From: Luidia sarsii
Taxonomy: Eukaryota > Echinodermata > Asteroidea > Paxillosida > Luidiidae
NCBI GenBank assembly: GCA_949987565.1
Contig: OX465120.1
Span: 6,524,587-6,588,586 of the forward strand
DNA length: 64,000 nt
Direction: 5' to 3'
Shown here: piece after piece, positions 57,601 to 63,100 of the stretch
How positions within the stretch are numbered: position 1 is the stretch's first letter
Layout of the letters: each line of letters begins with the position of its first letter
Program-made: the position numbers and the translations under genes
Notes under the pieces: generated by a model
What the model was told of the DNA's origin: nothing
Database searches by the model: none
What the model saw: the letters and a program-made list of their open reading frames with translations, nothing else

Positions 57601-60600
57601 TGGTGACAACATTTACTTGTATTTCATCTCTGAGTATTCATATGGCTGTGAACAAAAGCAGGTAAATCTTTGTTGATGACAGTGTTTGATCTGCCTGTCA
57701 TCAGGTGACCGTTCTCTTTACTCTACGTACCATTGTGTGTCTCCTGGTGATAGGAAGAGCACACTAACCAAAAATGTTGAGTTACCAGCTCATTTCAGAG
57801 CCATACTCCTCGAAAGAGATGACTCACATGCAGGCCTGCAACTTTTCTGCGGATCCGCGGATTTCCGCGTTTTTTGTAATTCGGCCGTAAACAAAATAGT
57901 TATAATATAAAAAAAAATGCATCTGGATATTTCTTCTCCCCTAACTATTATTTAAAACACATGCTGAGATCAGGTTTAAAACTTTGATGTTTGCTTTTCA
58001 TTTTGTGTAAAAAAAAAAATCAATTTTCTGGGTGTATGCCTTGATTGAAAAGGTTATAATCTGTGACTCAGCTTAAAGTCATAAGTTGTCACAAACTGCT
58101 CAGAATGCACCACAGAGCATCTAGAATCCAAAATTTTCCCGGGTCCTTAATAGCGGGCCCCAAACCACACGCCGTAAGGGCTTCGTGCTTCGCACTCGCA
58201 GTTTCATTCGGACATTTTCCTCTTTTTTTACAATTCAAGAGTTGCATGCCTGTACATGGTGTCACTGCAAACTTTCCGCACTGTGATTCCAGCATGCAAA
58301 CCTTTCAATCTGATCTACTTTCCCCCTGCTTACCATAATGTACAATGTACATAGATGTGTAATAGTGTAGTGTTGTTTATTGATATTGTCATCAAAGCAA
58401 GTGCTATGTTCATCACATATACTTTGACGTTCCTCTGCTTTTCATTCCAGTGTGATCAAATCTTGTCTGATCTGGAGGAGAAACTGAGACAGCAGATTCT
58501 CCGTCACTTGGAGAAGACTGGAACACCCCTACCAGTGAATGGAATGGTCGACCTCAACGAAGACTACTCATCAGACCTGGAATCTAGGTAGCCATGGTTA
58601 CATTCAGATATCTAAATCTGATTTCCTTTCTATTGCTGTACTGATGTAAGCGATGCTCCAATTTGCACCAATTTTGCCATTTTTTATGTTTTGGTGTTTG
58701 TTGAGAGTTGGAACTCAAAGGTAAATTTTTTCCATATTTTGGTTTTTAAAAGATAGCTGGGTCTTACGTTCTCTCAGAATCTTTCCTAAATTTTAAACTG
58801 AAGAGCGTCTGACATTTCAATCCTAGCAGGAGCTTTTTCATAATTCTGCCTGAGAATGGTCCTGCTAGGATTGTCAGGTCTTCCACAATATTGAGATTTC
58901 CACATTTTGGCCATGTAAGGTAGTAAGGAGTTAACATTCTGTTTATCTTTGTCACTTAAAATCTTTCTTAAAAGCAAATGAACAAGTTGCCTTTGAAAAA
59001 ATGATTCTGCTAGAGTTGAAATATCAGGGCTGCTTACTCAAATGTGTATGTTTGCATGATTCTGTTACATGCTGTCAGTAATGGCTTAATGGATCGTTTG
59101 CACCGGCAGCCATCTTTGGGGCATTCTAGTGTTATTAAATTCAGTGACAATGCAGGTACAAAGAGTGCACTTTTGCCTGTCCAAGAGGATCAAAGATGGC
59201 CACCAGTGCAATCGATCTGTAGCACTAACCCTCAATACATTGGTGGTTTGTAAGTAATGTGTTTGCAGGTACACCATGTTAGGAATGAATGCTCTCTTAG
59301 ATGAAATGTCCAGTTTTCACTCACAACCTCCTCTCAGAACCACACCTCTCCTTGAAGATGGAGACACTTCACAAATTGTGCCCACACACCTGCATGTATA
59401 TCTCACATACAGCAGTCCATTCATTCACAATAAGCTCAAGACCTTGAGCATATTCATGGAACCACCCTAGACCGCTATGAAGATTTGACTGCCTGGAGTG
59501 GAGGCTGGAGTCTGCAGTCAGGGATTGTCAGCAGCGTACACGCACGCACACACACACGTCCGTTACGGTCCATTGATGACGCACAAAGGGCCCTTTCTCA
59601 AACGGATAATCTCTTGACAAAAGCCACAACGACATCCGAATTGTGCCAGGTTTTACTCTCTTGTACCCATAGTATACCCTTATCGATTTATTTCACAGAA
59701 ATATATTGTTCCGATTGTTTTAGCAAGATTTTAAAATGATGCATTGTTCAAAAACCCCCGTACGGCGGTCATCGGCGCTGAAACCCCCCCCCCCCCCCCG
59801 GCGCGAAGTGGTTAATACTATTAACGTTGTCACTGTATTGTGTTGTGCAGTACTACCGGATCAGACAGCTCTGTTGATGATGGACTCCCTGTGCATCTTC
59901 TGGCGTTGGCACCCAAGGTAATCATTCAATTCTTCAAAGGAATCATGAACATGGTTTAGAATGCTTGTATCAATCATTGTGCTTTACGGTGCTTCATAGC
60001 AACAGCAAGGCAGGACACTAACCACTGGCCCACAAGCCTGGGAACATTAAGACTTAACATGAGGCTTCATTAGGGATTAGGATATGTACCGGTAATCCTG
60101 GCTCAGAAGTAGCCATGGTCTTGACGATTACACTGACCAGGAGTCGATTTCACCAAACACATTGCAGTTTACACTCCATCGCAAGATGATGAGCGATGCA
60201 CAGAAACCACACGGCCTATCATAGCTCACGATGGGTTATCCACCATAAGTTGAGTTACGATGCATCGTAAGGCTTTGTGAAATCCAGCCCTGGTAAAACT
60301 GAACATTCTTTTGGATGTGTATGTGTCTTCAGTTGAGCAAGAAGAAGAAGCTGAAGACAAGGAAGGAGCGAGATAAGAAGAGGAGCAGCCTAGAGAAAGC
60401 CAAGGAGAAAGAAGAGGAAAAGAAACCAACCACACCAAAGAAAGTGAGTGACATCATTCATAGATATAAACATTATGCATGCAAACGAAGGGGTTGTTCA
60501 TTGCGGTGGTATAGACAAGTAGAAAGAGTGATCAAAGTCACACGATGTGTCATTGCTGGTGGCGACGTTTCGGTTGCTGTCTGCTAACCTTCATCAGGCA

Positions 60601-62297
60601 ACTGAAGAATGTGCGCTGCGGGGTCCGTTTGTATCCGCTTTGCCGGTTCCCGTTTACTGGTTTGCGGACGTCGCAGCGCACATTCTTCAGTTGCCTGATG
60701 AAGGTTAGCAGATAGCAACCGAAACATCGCCACCAGCAATTATGCATGCAGTTGTCAAAATACTTACATTTAGATGGATTGATAGTGTAGCACTTGATCT
60801 TGGTTGAGGGGTGCTAGGATGCTTGGCCTAGGTTTTGTAGTGTTACTTGGGCGGTAGTACAAGGCCGAGCACCACAGGTAAAGAAGGAGACTTAGATTGT
60901 ATTGATAGGGTTTTATTGAAAGCCCAGACTAACCCGAGTGCTGAAGTCGAAGGAGAATAGATCACAGGGATGTAACTCAAGGCTTGGTCAGCAGGAGGGT
61001 GACGAAGTGAAGAATTCTCACTGAGGGGAATGGGGACCTTTCTTTTATACACAAATAATGGGGACCAGAGTGGTTTGGGGTAATACCGGTACCCTTAAAA
61101 GGACTTGTTTCCATCCTTGTTGAATATTTGATTTAACACTAATGATCAAATGTACATGTAGAACAAGAGATATGGTTGGAGGAGAAACAATAGGGGATTG
61201 AATAATGTTTGATAATAAGCCTGGTGGTTTTCCTAATATGGGCTTGCTCCTGTCTTAAACACAGTTTCTTAGAATAGTGGTCATAAGGGACCTTCACATA
61301 CCTATTGAGTATACTTACTAAAACTTTCTTGAGGAAAGTCCTGCTTGGATTGAAATTGCAAATTTATTTGTGAGGATTATTGTAACTCTATGCAAGCATG
61401 TTATCTCAATGCTTACTGTTGAGCAAATACAATGTATTCAACAGTATGTTGTTTATTTCATCACAAGTCACGCCAGTTGAGTCTGAGTCCAAGTCTGAGT
61501 CACAAGTTCCTAGTCTGAGTTGTGGAAAATAAGACTTTGACTCAATTCCGAGTCCAAGTCACAAGTCCTACGATTACCGGGGTAGTCTGCTGTATGTTGT
61601 AATCCATTCTTGTTTGAGATAAGAAAGGATAAAGAACAGATGTTCTTTTTAGGCATGTGGGGAATTCTCAAATAAAAGGAAGTTTCTGTTGTTTCCTAGG
61701 ACAATCAGAAGATGAAATACCGTCACCTGGATAGGTCCACGTTGCAGTCAGCTGGCAAGACCAGACCAGCGGTCAATAAGACAGGAGATGGCATGCCAGT
61801 CTTTGCTCAGGAGAGATGTGAGGAAAAGAGCCTCAAGAAAGTAAGCAAGGATTCAATGAGAATGCCAGTTATAAAATGTAGTCAGGGAAAAGTTTGCAAA
61901 AAGAGGGGTTTTTTATAGATGCATTTCAGAGTGTGTGTTCAGAAACTTGTGCTTAAGAATCTGTGTACCTTTCATTTTTTGTGAAGTCAAGTGCATTATA
62001 CCAAAAATTGCAGTTGTGTGGGGTGTCACTAGTCAATGAGGTGTGTCTATCATGTGGCAAGGTGTGTAAACAGTTGGAGAGGCGTGTTGTGGTGAGCATG
62101 GCATGTCTTGGTGAGGTGTACCGGTATCATCATTAAATAAGGTAGGCCATCACTCATCAAGACTTTTTGGAGGGATCTTTAGCTGTCATTTGGTGAGATA
62201 ACCATTGTGATATCCTTTTCTTCTCAACCACAGACTGAATACCTTGAAGCATTAACCAATGCCTATCTGATGAGTGGAGTTCTCAGGCCTAGTCAAG
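27599..62297 (+). CDS. AGBL2: Cytosolic carboxypeptidase 2-like (AGBL2), 21 coding exons resolved
   Basis: A metallocarboxypeptidase of the M14 cytosolic carboxypeptidase group. CCP2/CCP3 enzymes shorten polyglutamate side chains on tubulin and act at cilia and basal bodies. The 21 exons below join in phase into 774 codons. The protein begins with [19 protein letters not shown], then [14 protein letters not shown] and VPRLREPR, typical of CCP2/3 N-termini. The CCP N-domain (about residues 163-330) includes [15 protein letters not shown] and [10 protein letters not shown]. The catalytic domain (about 333-601) has zinc ligands H390 and E393 (VHPGE) and H486 (DLHGHS), substrate-binding NPDG and GRDLNR, and catalytic E559 (NSYTME). 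The tail has [19 protein letters not shown] and a lysine-rich segment, which favour AGBL2 over AGBL3. The start codon exon and 3' end are missing. Introns are mostly repeat DNA. Confidence 0.95.
27811..27910. repeat. Degenerate Penelope-type tail hairpin
   Basis: GGTCCTGACATTTTTATCTG ... AGCAGCACCTTTATTAAAGG followed by an inverted AAAAAGGTGCTGCTGG. Matches the family at 48420-48523 with many changes. Confidence 0.5.
28804..28935 (+). CDS. AGBL2: CCP2-like gene, resolved exon 2
   Basis: Acceptor ACGTCCAG, donor GTAAAG, phase 1 on both sides. Encodes an acidic, poorly conserved segment ([17 protein letters not shown] ... EDKET). Included on the evidence of splice sites and phase. Confidence 0.72.
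29496..30668. mobile_element. TIR element, GATCC-rich family G, copy 1 (TSD GTAAG)
   Basis: Left ACTGCGTTTACACCTGATCC, right GGATCAGGTGTAAACGCACT, flanked by GTAAG on both sides (29491-29495, 30669-30673). Subterminal regions carry repeated GGATCAGATCC words. No transposase ORF. It lies in the long second intron of the CCP2 gene. Confidence 0.8.
29779..29930. repeat. TACATG-type simple repeat
   Basis: Runs of GTACATGTACATGTACA with CAGTACTGTACA variants. Palindromic and low complexity; inside the family G element. Confidence 0.8.
30836..30990. repeat. 12-bp simple repeat of TGTACATGTTCA type
   Basis: About a dozen units of GTACATGTTCAT and ACACATGTTCAT. It opens short spurious ORFs in several frames. 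Confidence 0.85.
31466..31946. mobile_element. TIR MITE, family A, copy 3
   Basis: AGGGCCGTTCCCACTAC ... GTAGTGGGAACAGCCCT. Flanks TAC and TCT do not match, so the duplication has decayed or this is a recombinant. Confidence 0.78.
32257..32616 (+). pseudogene. Penelope-like element, GIY-YIG endonuclease end (5'-truncated)
   Basis: Open frame of 119 codons. Its part from about 32316 resembles the C-terminal GIY-YIG nuclease of Penelope-like retroelements: [20 protein letters not shown], then [32 protein letters not shown] and [18 protein letters not shown], ending in a stop. No reverse transcriptase was found upstream, so the copy is 5'-truncated, which is common in this class. It is followed directly by the tail repeat. 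In these elements the nuclease nicks the target for reverse transcription. Confidence 0.8.
32617..32890 (+). repeat. Tail of the Penelope-like element
   Basis: Pyrimidine-rich DNA leading to GAGAAAGGTCCTGCTAGGAT and GTCAGGCCCACTAAATTTTT. The same tail occurs without coding DNA at more than ten other places in this window. Confidence 0.75.
32965..33265 (-). repeat. Inverted Penelope-type tail
   Basis: Starts GGCCCTGACGTTTCAATCCT and AGCAGGACCTTTCTCAAAGG and continues purine-rich, the reverse of 32617-32890. The two tails face each other across about 70 bp. Confidence 0.7.
33410..33700 (-). repeat. Degenerate SINE copy
   Basis: CCAGCCCTTAGATGGTGGCC is the inverted form of the GGCCACCATCTTAGGGCTGG segment of the full SINE; the rest is diverged. 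Confidence 0.5.
34077..35353. mobile_element. Nested TIR element inside family A copy 4
   Basis: Ends AAGCCCATTTCACACACAA and GTGTGCAACGGGCTT. Comparison with copy 3 shows the host sequence (GTCTCACTC ... GAGTCCGAATCGCG) interrupted here. Its interior 34224-35072 is shared with another element at 42840-43720. Confidence 0.7.
34224..35072. repeat. Shared 0.85-kb segment, copy 1
   Basis: Starts GTGCACTCAGTACGTGTGCA and ends AGCTATAACACTG. Long near-identical blocks with 42840-43720, such as CGCTCCGTGCGGCCGCGGTA and GGGCCGAAACCAGCCTACGC. No ORF of note and no terminal inverted repeats. Confidence 0.75.
35427..38581. other. Intron DNA with little recognisable content
   Basis: Part of the 9.6-kb second intron of the CCP2 gene. 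Scattered TACATGTA simple motifs (dense at 36240-36290), a 48-bp Penelope-type tail fragment at 37976-38025 and a tail hairpin at 38133-38225. No exon recognised. Confidence 0.45.
38582..38640 (+). CDS. AGBL2: CCP2-like gene, resolved exon 3
   Basis: Acceptor TTTAACAG, donor GTACGT, enters phase 1 and ends phase 0. Encodes [20 protein letters not shown]. The preceding intron is 9.6 kb, the longest in the gene. Confidence 0.85.
38640..39020 (-). repeat. SINE copy, interrupted
   Basis: GGGACTTGAAACCGAGACCT (inverted tRNA-like part) and CCAGCCCTTAGATGGTAGCC (inverted middle part) are separated by about 80 bp of extra sequence. Begins right after exon 3. Confidence 0.6.
39415..39640 (+). repeat. 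SINE copy, just upstream of exon 4
   Basis: GTTTGCATCTGAATGAAAGT, CTGACGCCCCTACCCCGGCA, then A-box-like TAGCTCAGTTGGTAAAAG and B-box-like GGGTTCAAGTC. Its 3' end reaches the acceptor region of exon 4. Confidence 0.75.
39655..39728 (+). CDS. AGBL2: CCP2-like gene, resolved exon 4
   Basis: Acceptor TTTTCCAG, donor GTAAGT, phase 0 to 2. Encodes [18 protein letters not shown] and following residues; VPRLREPR is a CCP2/3 signature. Confidence 0.88.
39792..40932. mobile_element. TIR element, GATCC-rich family G, copy 2, with internal array
   Basis: Left ACGCTGCATTTACATTTGAT, right ATCAAGTGTAAACGCAGCGT. Compared with copy 1, the left subterminal motif has been amplified into a 19-bp tandem array. 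It lies in the intron between exons 4 and 5 of the CCP2 gene. Confidence 0.8.
39813..40555. repeat. 19-bp minisatellite, about 39 units
   Basis: Unit AGGAGGATCAGATCCCGCA, with CACAA, CAACAAC and CAACAAA variants. GGATCAGATCC in the unit is an inverted repeat around one base. Plus-strand ORFs of up to 220 codons across it are periodic by-products. Confidence 0.92.
41051..41133 (+). CDS. AGBL2: CCP2-like gene, resolved exon 5
   Basis: Acceptor ATTTGCAG, donor GTAAGT, phase 2 to 1. Completes Trp and encodes [20 protein letters not shown] and following residues. Confidence 0.88.
41330..41500 (+). repeat. Degenerate SINE copy with poly-C tract
   Basis: CTTCTGACTGGTACCCCCCC, GGCCACCATCTAAGGGCTGA and CAAGAGGTCTTGGTTCCCAG match the SINE consensus; the C run (41350-41363) replaces the CCCCTACCCC of other copies. 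Confidence 0.6.
41618..41700 (+). CDS. AGBL2: CCP2-like gene, resolved exon 6
   Basis: Acceptor CTAATCAG, donor GTAAGT, phase 1 to 0. Encodes [20 protein letters not shown] and PPTKEAY. The 22-bp minisatellite begins about 150 bp into the following intron. Confidence 0.88.
41850..42304. repeat. 22-bp purine-rich minisatellite, left part
   Basis: Unit GGAAGGCAAGAAGAAGGAAT plus TG, about 20 copies with CAGGAAG/CAAGAAG/CAATAAG variants. Strong purine bias on the plus strand. ORFs on both strands (up to 266 codons on the minus strand) are by-products. The array resumes at 43940. Confidence 0.92.
42305..43939. mobile_element. TIR element inserted in the 22-bp minisatellite (TSD AT)
   Basis: Ends AAGCCATTTCGGA and TCCGAAAAGGCTT. 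The flanking minisatellite reads GAAGGAAT before and ATTGAGAAGG after; undoing one AT restores an ordinary unit border, so the duplication is AT. 1635 bp, no transposase. The interior 42840-43720 is shared with 34224-35072. The AT duplication resembles ISL2EU-type elements; that is inference. Confidence 0.82.
42840..43720. repeat. Shared 0.85-kb segment, copy 2
   Basis: Counterpart of 34224-35072, running from GTGCACTCGGTACGTGTGCA to ATATAACACTG, with small indels. Confidence 0.75.
43940..44300. repeat. 22-bp minisatellite, right part (degrading)
   Basis: Continues the array at 41850-42304 with clean units to about 44080, then diverged GGGAAGG/GGAATTTGG units. Confidence 0.85.
44373..44506 (+). 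CDS. AGBL2: CCP2-like gene, resolved exon 7
   Basis: Acceptor GTGCTCAG, donor GTAAGT after a duplicated GT, phase 0 to 2. Encodes [12 protein letters not shown] ... [19 protein letters not shown], the strongly conserved start of the CCP N-domain. Confidence 0.93.
44890..45035 (+). repeat. Degenerate SINE copy
   Basis: CCAGAGGTCTCAAGTTCAAG and CCAGTCAAAGTTTTCTTTGC match the 3' half of the SINE. It lies just upstream of exon 8. Confidence 0.55.
45063..45195 (+). CDS. AGBL2: CCP2-like gene, resolved exon 8
   Basis: Acceptor GTTCCTAG, donor GTATTC, phase 2 to 0. Encodes [20 protein letters not shown] and [20 protein letters not shown]. The 27-bp minisatellite begins about 18 bp after the donor. 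Confidence 0.94.
45214..45885. repeat. 27-bp minisatellite, about 24 units, next to exon 8
   Basis: Unit of 27 bp containing CCCAAGACTGAGACTGAG and ATCTCAATG; some units carry an extra ACTGAG. Nine-codon period gives a plus-strand repeat MPKTETEIS (183-codon ORF), out of frame with exon 8, which would hit a stop within the intron. GAGATCTC is palindromic. Confidence 0.92.
46040..46300 (-). repeat. SINE copy
   Basis: Inverted: ACTGGGATTTGAACCAGAGA (B box), GAGCTGCCCAGCCCTTAGAT and GGCCTTCCCAAAAAGTCAAC, then TTTCATTCAGATGCAGATAA. Confidence 0.72.
46365..46486 (+). CDS. AGBL2: CCP2-like gene, resolved exon 9
   Basis: Acceptor TTTGCTAG, donor GTAAGT, phase 0 to 2. Encodes [20 protein letters not shown] and [16 protein letters not shown]. 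Confidence 0.94.
46596..48388. mobile_element. Non-autonomous TIR element with 10-bp target duplication (1793 bp)
   Basis: Ends AAGGGTCGGAC and GTCCGACCCTT, with subterminal CGTTTAAACGGTTAAACG words. Flanks are ACTGCTTACT on both sides (46586-46595 and 48389-48398), exact. Its middle (about 46780-47815) is shared with the hAT-like element at 15692-17061. It sits inside a Penelope-type tail. No transposase. Confidence 0.83.
48420..48523. repeat. Penelope-type tail, compact hairpin
   Basis: AAAATTGAGTGGGCCTGACG, TTTCGATCCTAGCAGGACCA and then the inverted copy GGTCTTGCTAGGATCGAAAC and CATCAGGCCCACTCAATTTT. Arms of about 50 bp. Confidence 0.8.
48578..48698 (+). CDS. AGBL2: CCP2-like gene, resolved exon 10
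   Basis: Acceptor CCCTGCAG, donor GTAACC, phase 2 to 0. Encodes [20 protein letters not shown] and [11 protein letters not shown], conserved through CCPs. Confidence 0.94.
48699..49655. other. Intron between exons 10 and 11
   Basis: A Penelope-type tail fragment at 49250-49320 and a diverged second tail type at about 49390-49510 (CATGGTGTCACTTCAAACCT, as at 63067). Otherwise nothing recognised. Confidence 0.5.
49656..49793 (+). CDS. AGBL2: CCP2-like gene, resolved exon 11
   Basis: Acceptor TTGTTCAG, donor GTATTA, 46 codons, phase 0. Encodes [20 protein letters not shown] and following residues, the entry to the carboxypeptidase domain. Confidence 0.94.
49950..50190 (+). repeat. SINE copy
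   Basis: GTTTGCATCTGAATGAAAAC, ACAAAGCCTAGTTGACAATT, GGGCTGGATAGCTCAAGTAC and CCAGTCAAAGTTTCTTTGCT. Confidence 0.7.
50350..50497. repeat. Penelope-type tail hairpin
   Basis: AAAAGTTAGAGGGCCCGACG ... CAGACCTTTCTCAAAGGCAA, a short ACACAGACAGTGT turn, then the inverted copy ending CAGGCCCTCTAACCTTTGAG. Confidence 0.75.
50873..50983 (+). CDS. AGBL2: CCP2-like gene, resolved exon 12 (zinc ligands H and E)
   Basis: Acceptor TGTCACAG, donor GTACTC, 37 codons. Encodes [24 protein letters not shown] supplies the first two zinc ligands. Confidence 0.95.
51655..51960 (+). repeat. Most complete SINE copy, with tRNA-like head
   Basis: AAAAAGTTGCATCCACTCTG at the left, then GTTTGCATCTTAATGAAACC, TGACTGGCGCCCCTACCCCG, GGCCACCATCTTAGGGCTGG and the tRNA-like part at 51852-51925, then CAAGTTTTCATAGCTATG. 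Present in at least ten other places, on both strands. Confidence 0.78.
51852..51925 (+). other. tRNA-like head of the SINE (pol III boxes)
   Basis: 74 nt. The ends GGGCTGG and CTAGTCC pair over seven positions with G-U pairs. The A box is TAGCTCTGATGG, the B box GGTTCAAATCC, and the T stem CGGG/CCCG is intact. Its repetition through the window shows that it is a SINE head, not a functional tRNA gene. Confidence 0.65.
52149..52318 (+). CDS. AGBL2: CCP2-like gene, resolved exon 13 (substrate-binding motifs)
   Basis: Acceptor GTCCACAG, donor GTAAGT, phase 0 to 2. Encodes [20 protein letters not shown] and [18 protein letters not shown], with the Asn/Arg pair that holds the substrate C-terminus. 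Confidence 0.95.
52697..52942. repeat. Penelope-type tail, long hairpin (arms of about 105 bp)
   Basis: AAAATTTAGTGGGCCCGACG and GATCCTAGCAGGACCTTTCT through TACATGTACACGAAGGAAGT, then about 30 bp, then the inverted copy down to CGTCGGGCCCACTAAATTTT. The longest and best preserved inverted pair of this family here. Confidence 0.82.
53170..53329 (+). CDS. AGBL2: CCP2-like gene, resolved exon 14 (third zinc ligand)
   Basis: Acceptor CCCCTCAG, donor GTAGAA, phase 2 to 0. Encodes [20 protein letters not shown], with the third zinc ligand in DLH. The donor is the first unit border of a 63-bp minisatellite. Confidence 0.95.
53330..55060. repeat. 63-bp minisatellite starting at the exon 14 splice donor, about 27 units
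   Basis: The first unit begins exactly at the donor GT (53330) with GTAGAATGACTGGATGGGTG. Each unit ends in AATGCTACAGACATG directly before the next GTAGAATGAC; this matches the exon end AATGCTAATGATAAG at 11 of 15 positions. So the unit spans a copy of the exon-intron border. The 21-codon period keeps a minus-strand frame open for 423 and 185 codons; these are by-products. Confidence 0.93.
55205..55306 (+). CDS. AGBL2: CCP2-like gene, resolved exon 15 (catalytic glutamate)
   Basis: Acceptor CTGTCCAG, donor GTAAGG, 34 codons. Encodes [20 protein letters not shown] and GIMNSYTME; the final Glu is the general base of M14 peptidases. Confidence 0.95.
55500..55760. repeat. Two diverged SINE pieces facing each other
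   Basis: Inverted TTTGACTGGACCAGGACTTG at 55519 and plus-strand AGGGTTCAAACTTCGGTCCA at 55670, with the middle part of the SINE (AGTCTTTGCCAAGGTGGGGG) between. Confidence 0.5.
55995..56120 (+). CDS. AGBL2: CCP2-like gene, resolved exon 16
   Basis: Acceptor AATAACAAG (weak pyrimidine tract), donor GTAAGT, 42 codons. Encodes [20 protein letters not shown] and [17 protein letters not shown], the end of the catalytic domain. Confidence 0.93.
56121..58450. other. Intron between exons 16 and 17
   Basis: A SINE remnant at 56390-56490 in both orientations and a diverged Penelope-type second tail (57690-57840 and 58250-58330, TACATGGTGTCACTGCAAAC). No other content recognised. Confidence 0.45.
58451..58587 (+). 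CDS. AGBL2: CCP2-like gene, resolved exon 17
   Basis: Acceptor TCATTCCAG, donor GTAGCC, phase 0 to 2. Encodes [20 protein letters not shown] and an acidic stretch ending LES. Confidence 0.9.
58588..59850. other. Intron between exons 17 and 18
   Basis: A Penelope-type tail hairpin at 58785-58900 (CATTTCAATCCTAGCAGGAG ... GGTCCTGCTAGGATTGTCAG), and a C run at about 59785-59800. No exon or RNA gene recognised. Confidence 0.45.
59851..59917 (+). CDS. AGBL2: CCP2-like gene, resolved exon 18
   Basis: Acceptor TTGTGCAG, donor GTAATC, phase 2 to 0. Encodes [20 protein letters not shown] and PK, a block shared with vertebrate AGBL2. Confidence 0.9.
60333..60443 (+). CDS. AGBL2: CCP2-like gene, resolved exon 19 (lysine-rich)
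   Basis: Acceptor GTCTTCAG, donor GTGAGT, 37 codons. Encodes [20 protein letters not shown] and more Lys/Glu-rich sequence, likely a charged coil or nuclear-type basic signal. Confidence 0.88.
60558..60603 (-). ncRNA. Hammerhead-ribozyme-like motif (minus arm)
   Basis: On the minus strand, CTGATGA at 60597-60591, stem II GGTT/AACC, GAAA at 60571-60568, followed by CGTC. GAA-ACGT-C could form stem III between two molecules, as proposed for minimal hammerheads of Penelope-like elements. Confidence 0.45.
60690..60733 (+). ncRNA. Hammerhead-ribozyme-like motif (plus arm)
   Basis: CTGATGA at 60695-60701, stem II GGTT/AACC and GAAA at 60721-60724. The bases beyond GAAA read CATC, so the palindromic ACGT of the opposite arm is damaged here. 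Stem I pairs only two bases before a mismatch. Activity is uncertain. Confidence 0.4.
60746..61699. other. Intron between exons 19 and 20, right part
   Basis: Repeated AGTCTGAGTC / GAGTCCAAGTC words at 61475-61570 and a short Penelope-type fragment near 61330. Otherwise nothing recognised. Confidence 0.4.
61700..61840 (+). CDS. AGBL2: CCP2-like gene, resolved exon 20
   Basis: Acceptor TTTCCTAG, donor GTAAGC, 47 codons. Encodes [20 protein letters not shown] and following residues. Conservation is low; supported by splice sites, open frame and phase. Confidence 0.75.
62234..62297 (+). CDS. AGBL2: CCP2-like gene, resolved exon 21
   Basis: Acceptor AACCACAG, donor GTATGT, phase 0 to 1. Encodes [20 protein letters not shown] and Q. 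The gene must continue; no later exon was recognised before 64000. Confidence 0.75.
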
Positions 62298-62869
62298 GTA
62301 TGTATACCGCCACCTGTGTCTTGCATGCATACTCTTCTATTCACTCTGATACTGTTTTTAGTTTCAGCCCTTTTGAAGTGTACGTCTACATTACTACTTA
62401 CTACTATACATATGGTCCCTTTTTCCAAATAACATTTAAAGATTTGGACATTTGACTTTCGGGAGTTTCTTGTTCTGAAACTGAAGTCCATTGGTTTTGT
62501 CAATAGATTTCATTTGTTCTCCCTGGTGTTGTACGTACTGGTACATGTACTTGCCATGGGATGTACTGTAGTCCACCTATAACTTTGTGCATTCACCTTT
62601 CAACATTGTTACCGGTATTTCCTTTTAGGCAACTTTAAGTTTCACTTATATCACTTTTTGCAGTGCTTTTCATCCATTTCACTTCACTTCATCTTGTCAC
62701 TGAAGAGAAGATATTTCTCCAATAAATATTCATAACTGAATGAACTTGGTCATTCAAACTGTTTCAAAGGTATTGGCTTCCATGCAGACACAGTGGTTGA
62801 CGTAGGTTTTGGTGTGCACAGTTGTCAAGATTTATGAATCAATATTGGAAGGTTTGCGGTGGCACCATG

Positions 62870-63100
62870 TATAAGGTCTCTTAAAAAAGAGGTGTGGTTC
62901 TGAAAAGAACCTGAGTGATAACTCGACATTTCGACCAGTATGCTCTGACCGTCATCAGGAGATGACGTTATCATTCTCCTGATGACGGCCAGAGCATACT
63001 GGTCGAAACGTTGAGTTACCACTGATGTTCTTTTCAGAACCACACCTCTTCTTTAAGAGACCTTATACATGGTGTCACCGCAAACCTTCCTATATTGATT
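62870..63100. repeat. Second inverted pair of Penelope-type ends
   Basis: GGTCTCTTAAAAAAGAGGTG and GTGGTTCTGAAAAGAACCTG on the left recur inverted on the right (CAGAACCACACCTCTTCTTT), enclosing two inverted hammerhead-like cores. Followed by CATGGTGTCACCGCAAACCT, also found at 31400, 49475 and 58257. Confidence 0.7.
62975..63016 (+). ncRNA. Hammerhead-ribozyme-like motif (best match)
   Basis: CTGATGA at 62979-62985, stem II GGCCAG/CTGGTC with a six-base loop, GAAA at 63005-63008, then CGTT. The three bases before CTGATGA (CTC) pair with GAG after the predicted cleavage site, giving a short stem I. ACGT can form an intermolecular stem III. A minus-strand partner lies at about 62921-62966. Confidence 0.5.

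Larger units (their letters stand above)
60541..60745. repeat. Inverted pair of Penelope-type ends with hammerhead-like cores
   Basis: The left arm (about 60556-60620) and right arm (about 60670-60735) are near-perfect inverted copies. Each reads, in its own direction, CTGATGAAGGTTAGCAG ... CAACCGAAACGTC (right arm CATC). CTGATGA, a closable stem II (GGTT/AACC) and GAAA are the conserved parts of a hammerhead ribozyme. It lies in the intron after exon 19. Confidence 0.65.
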
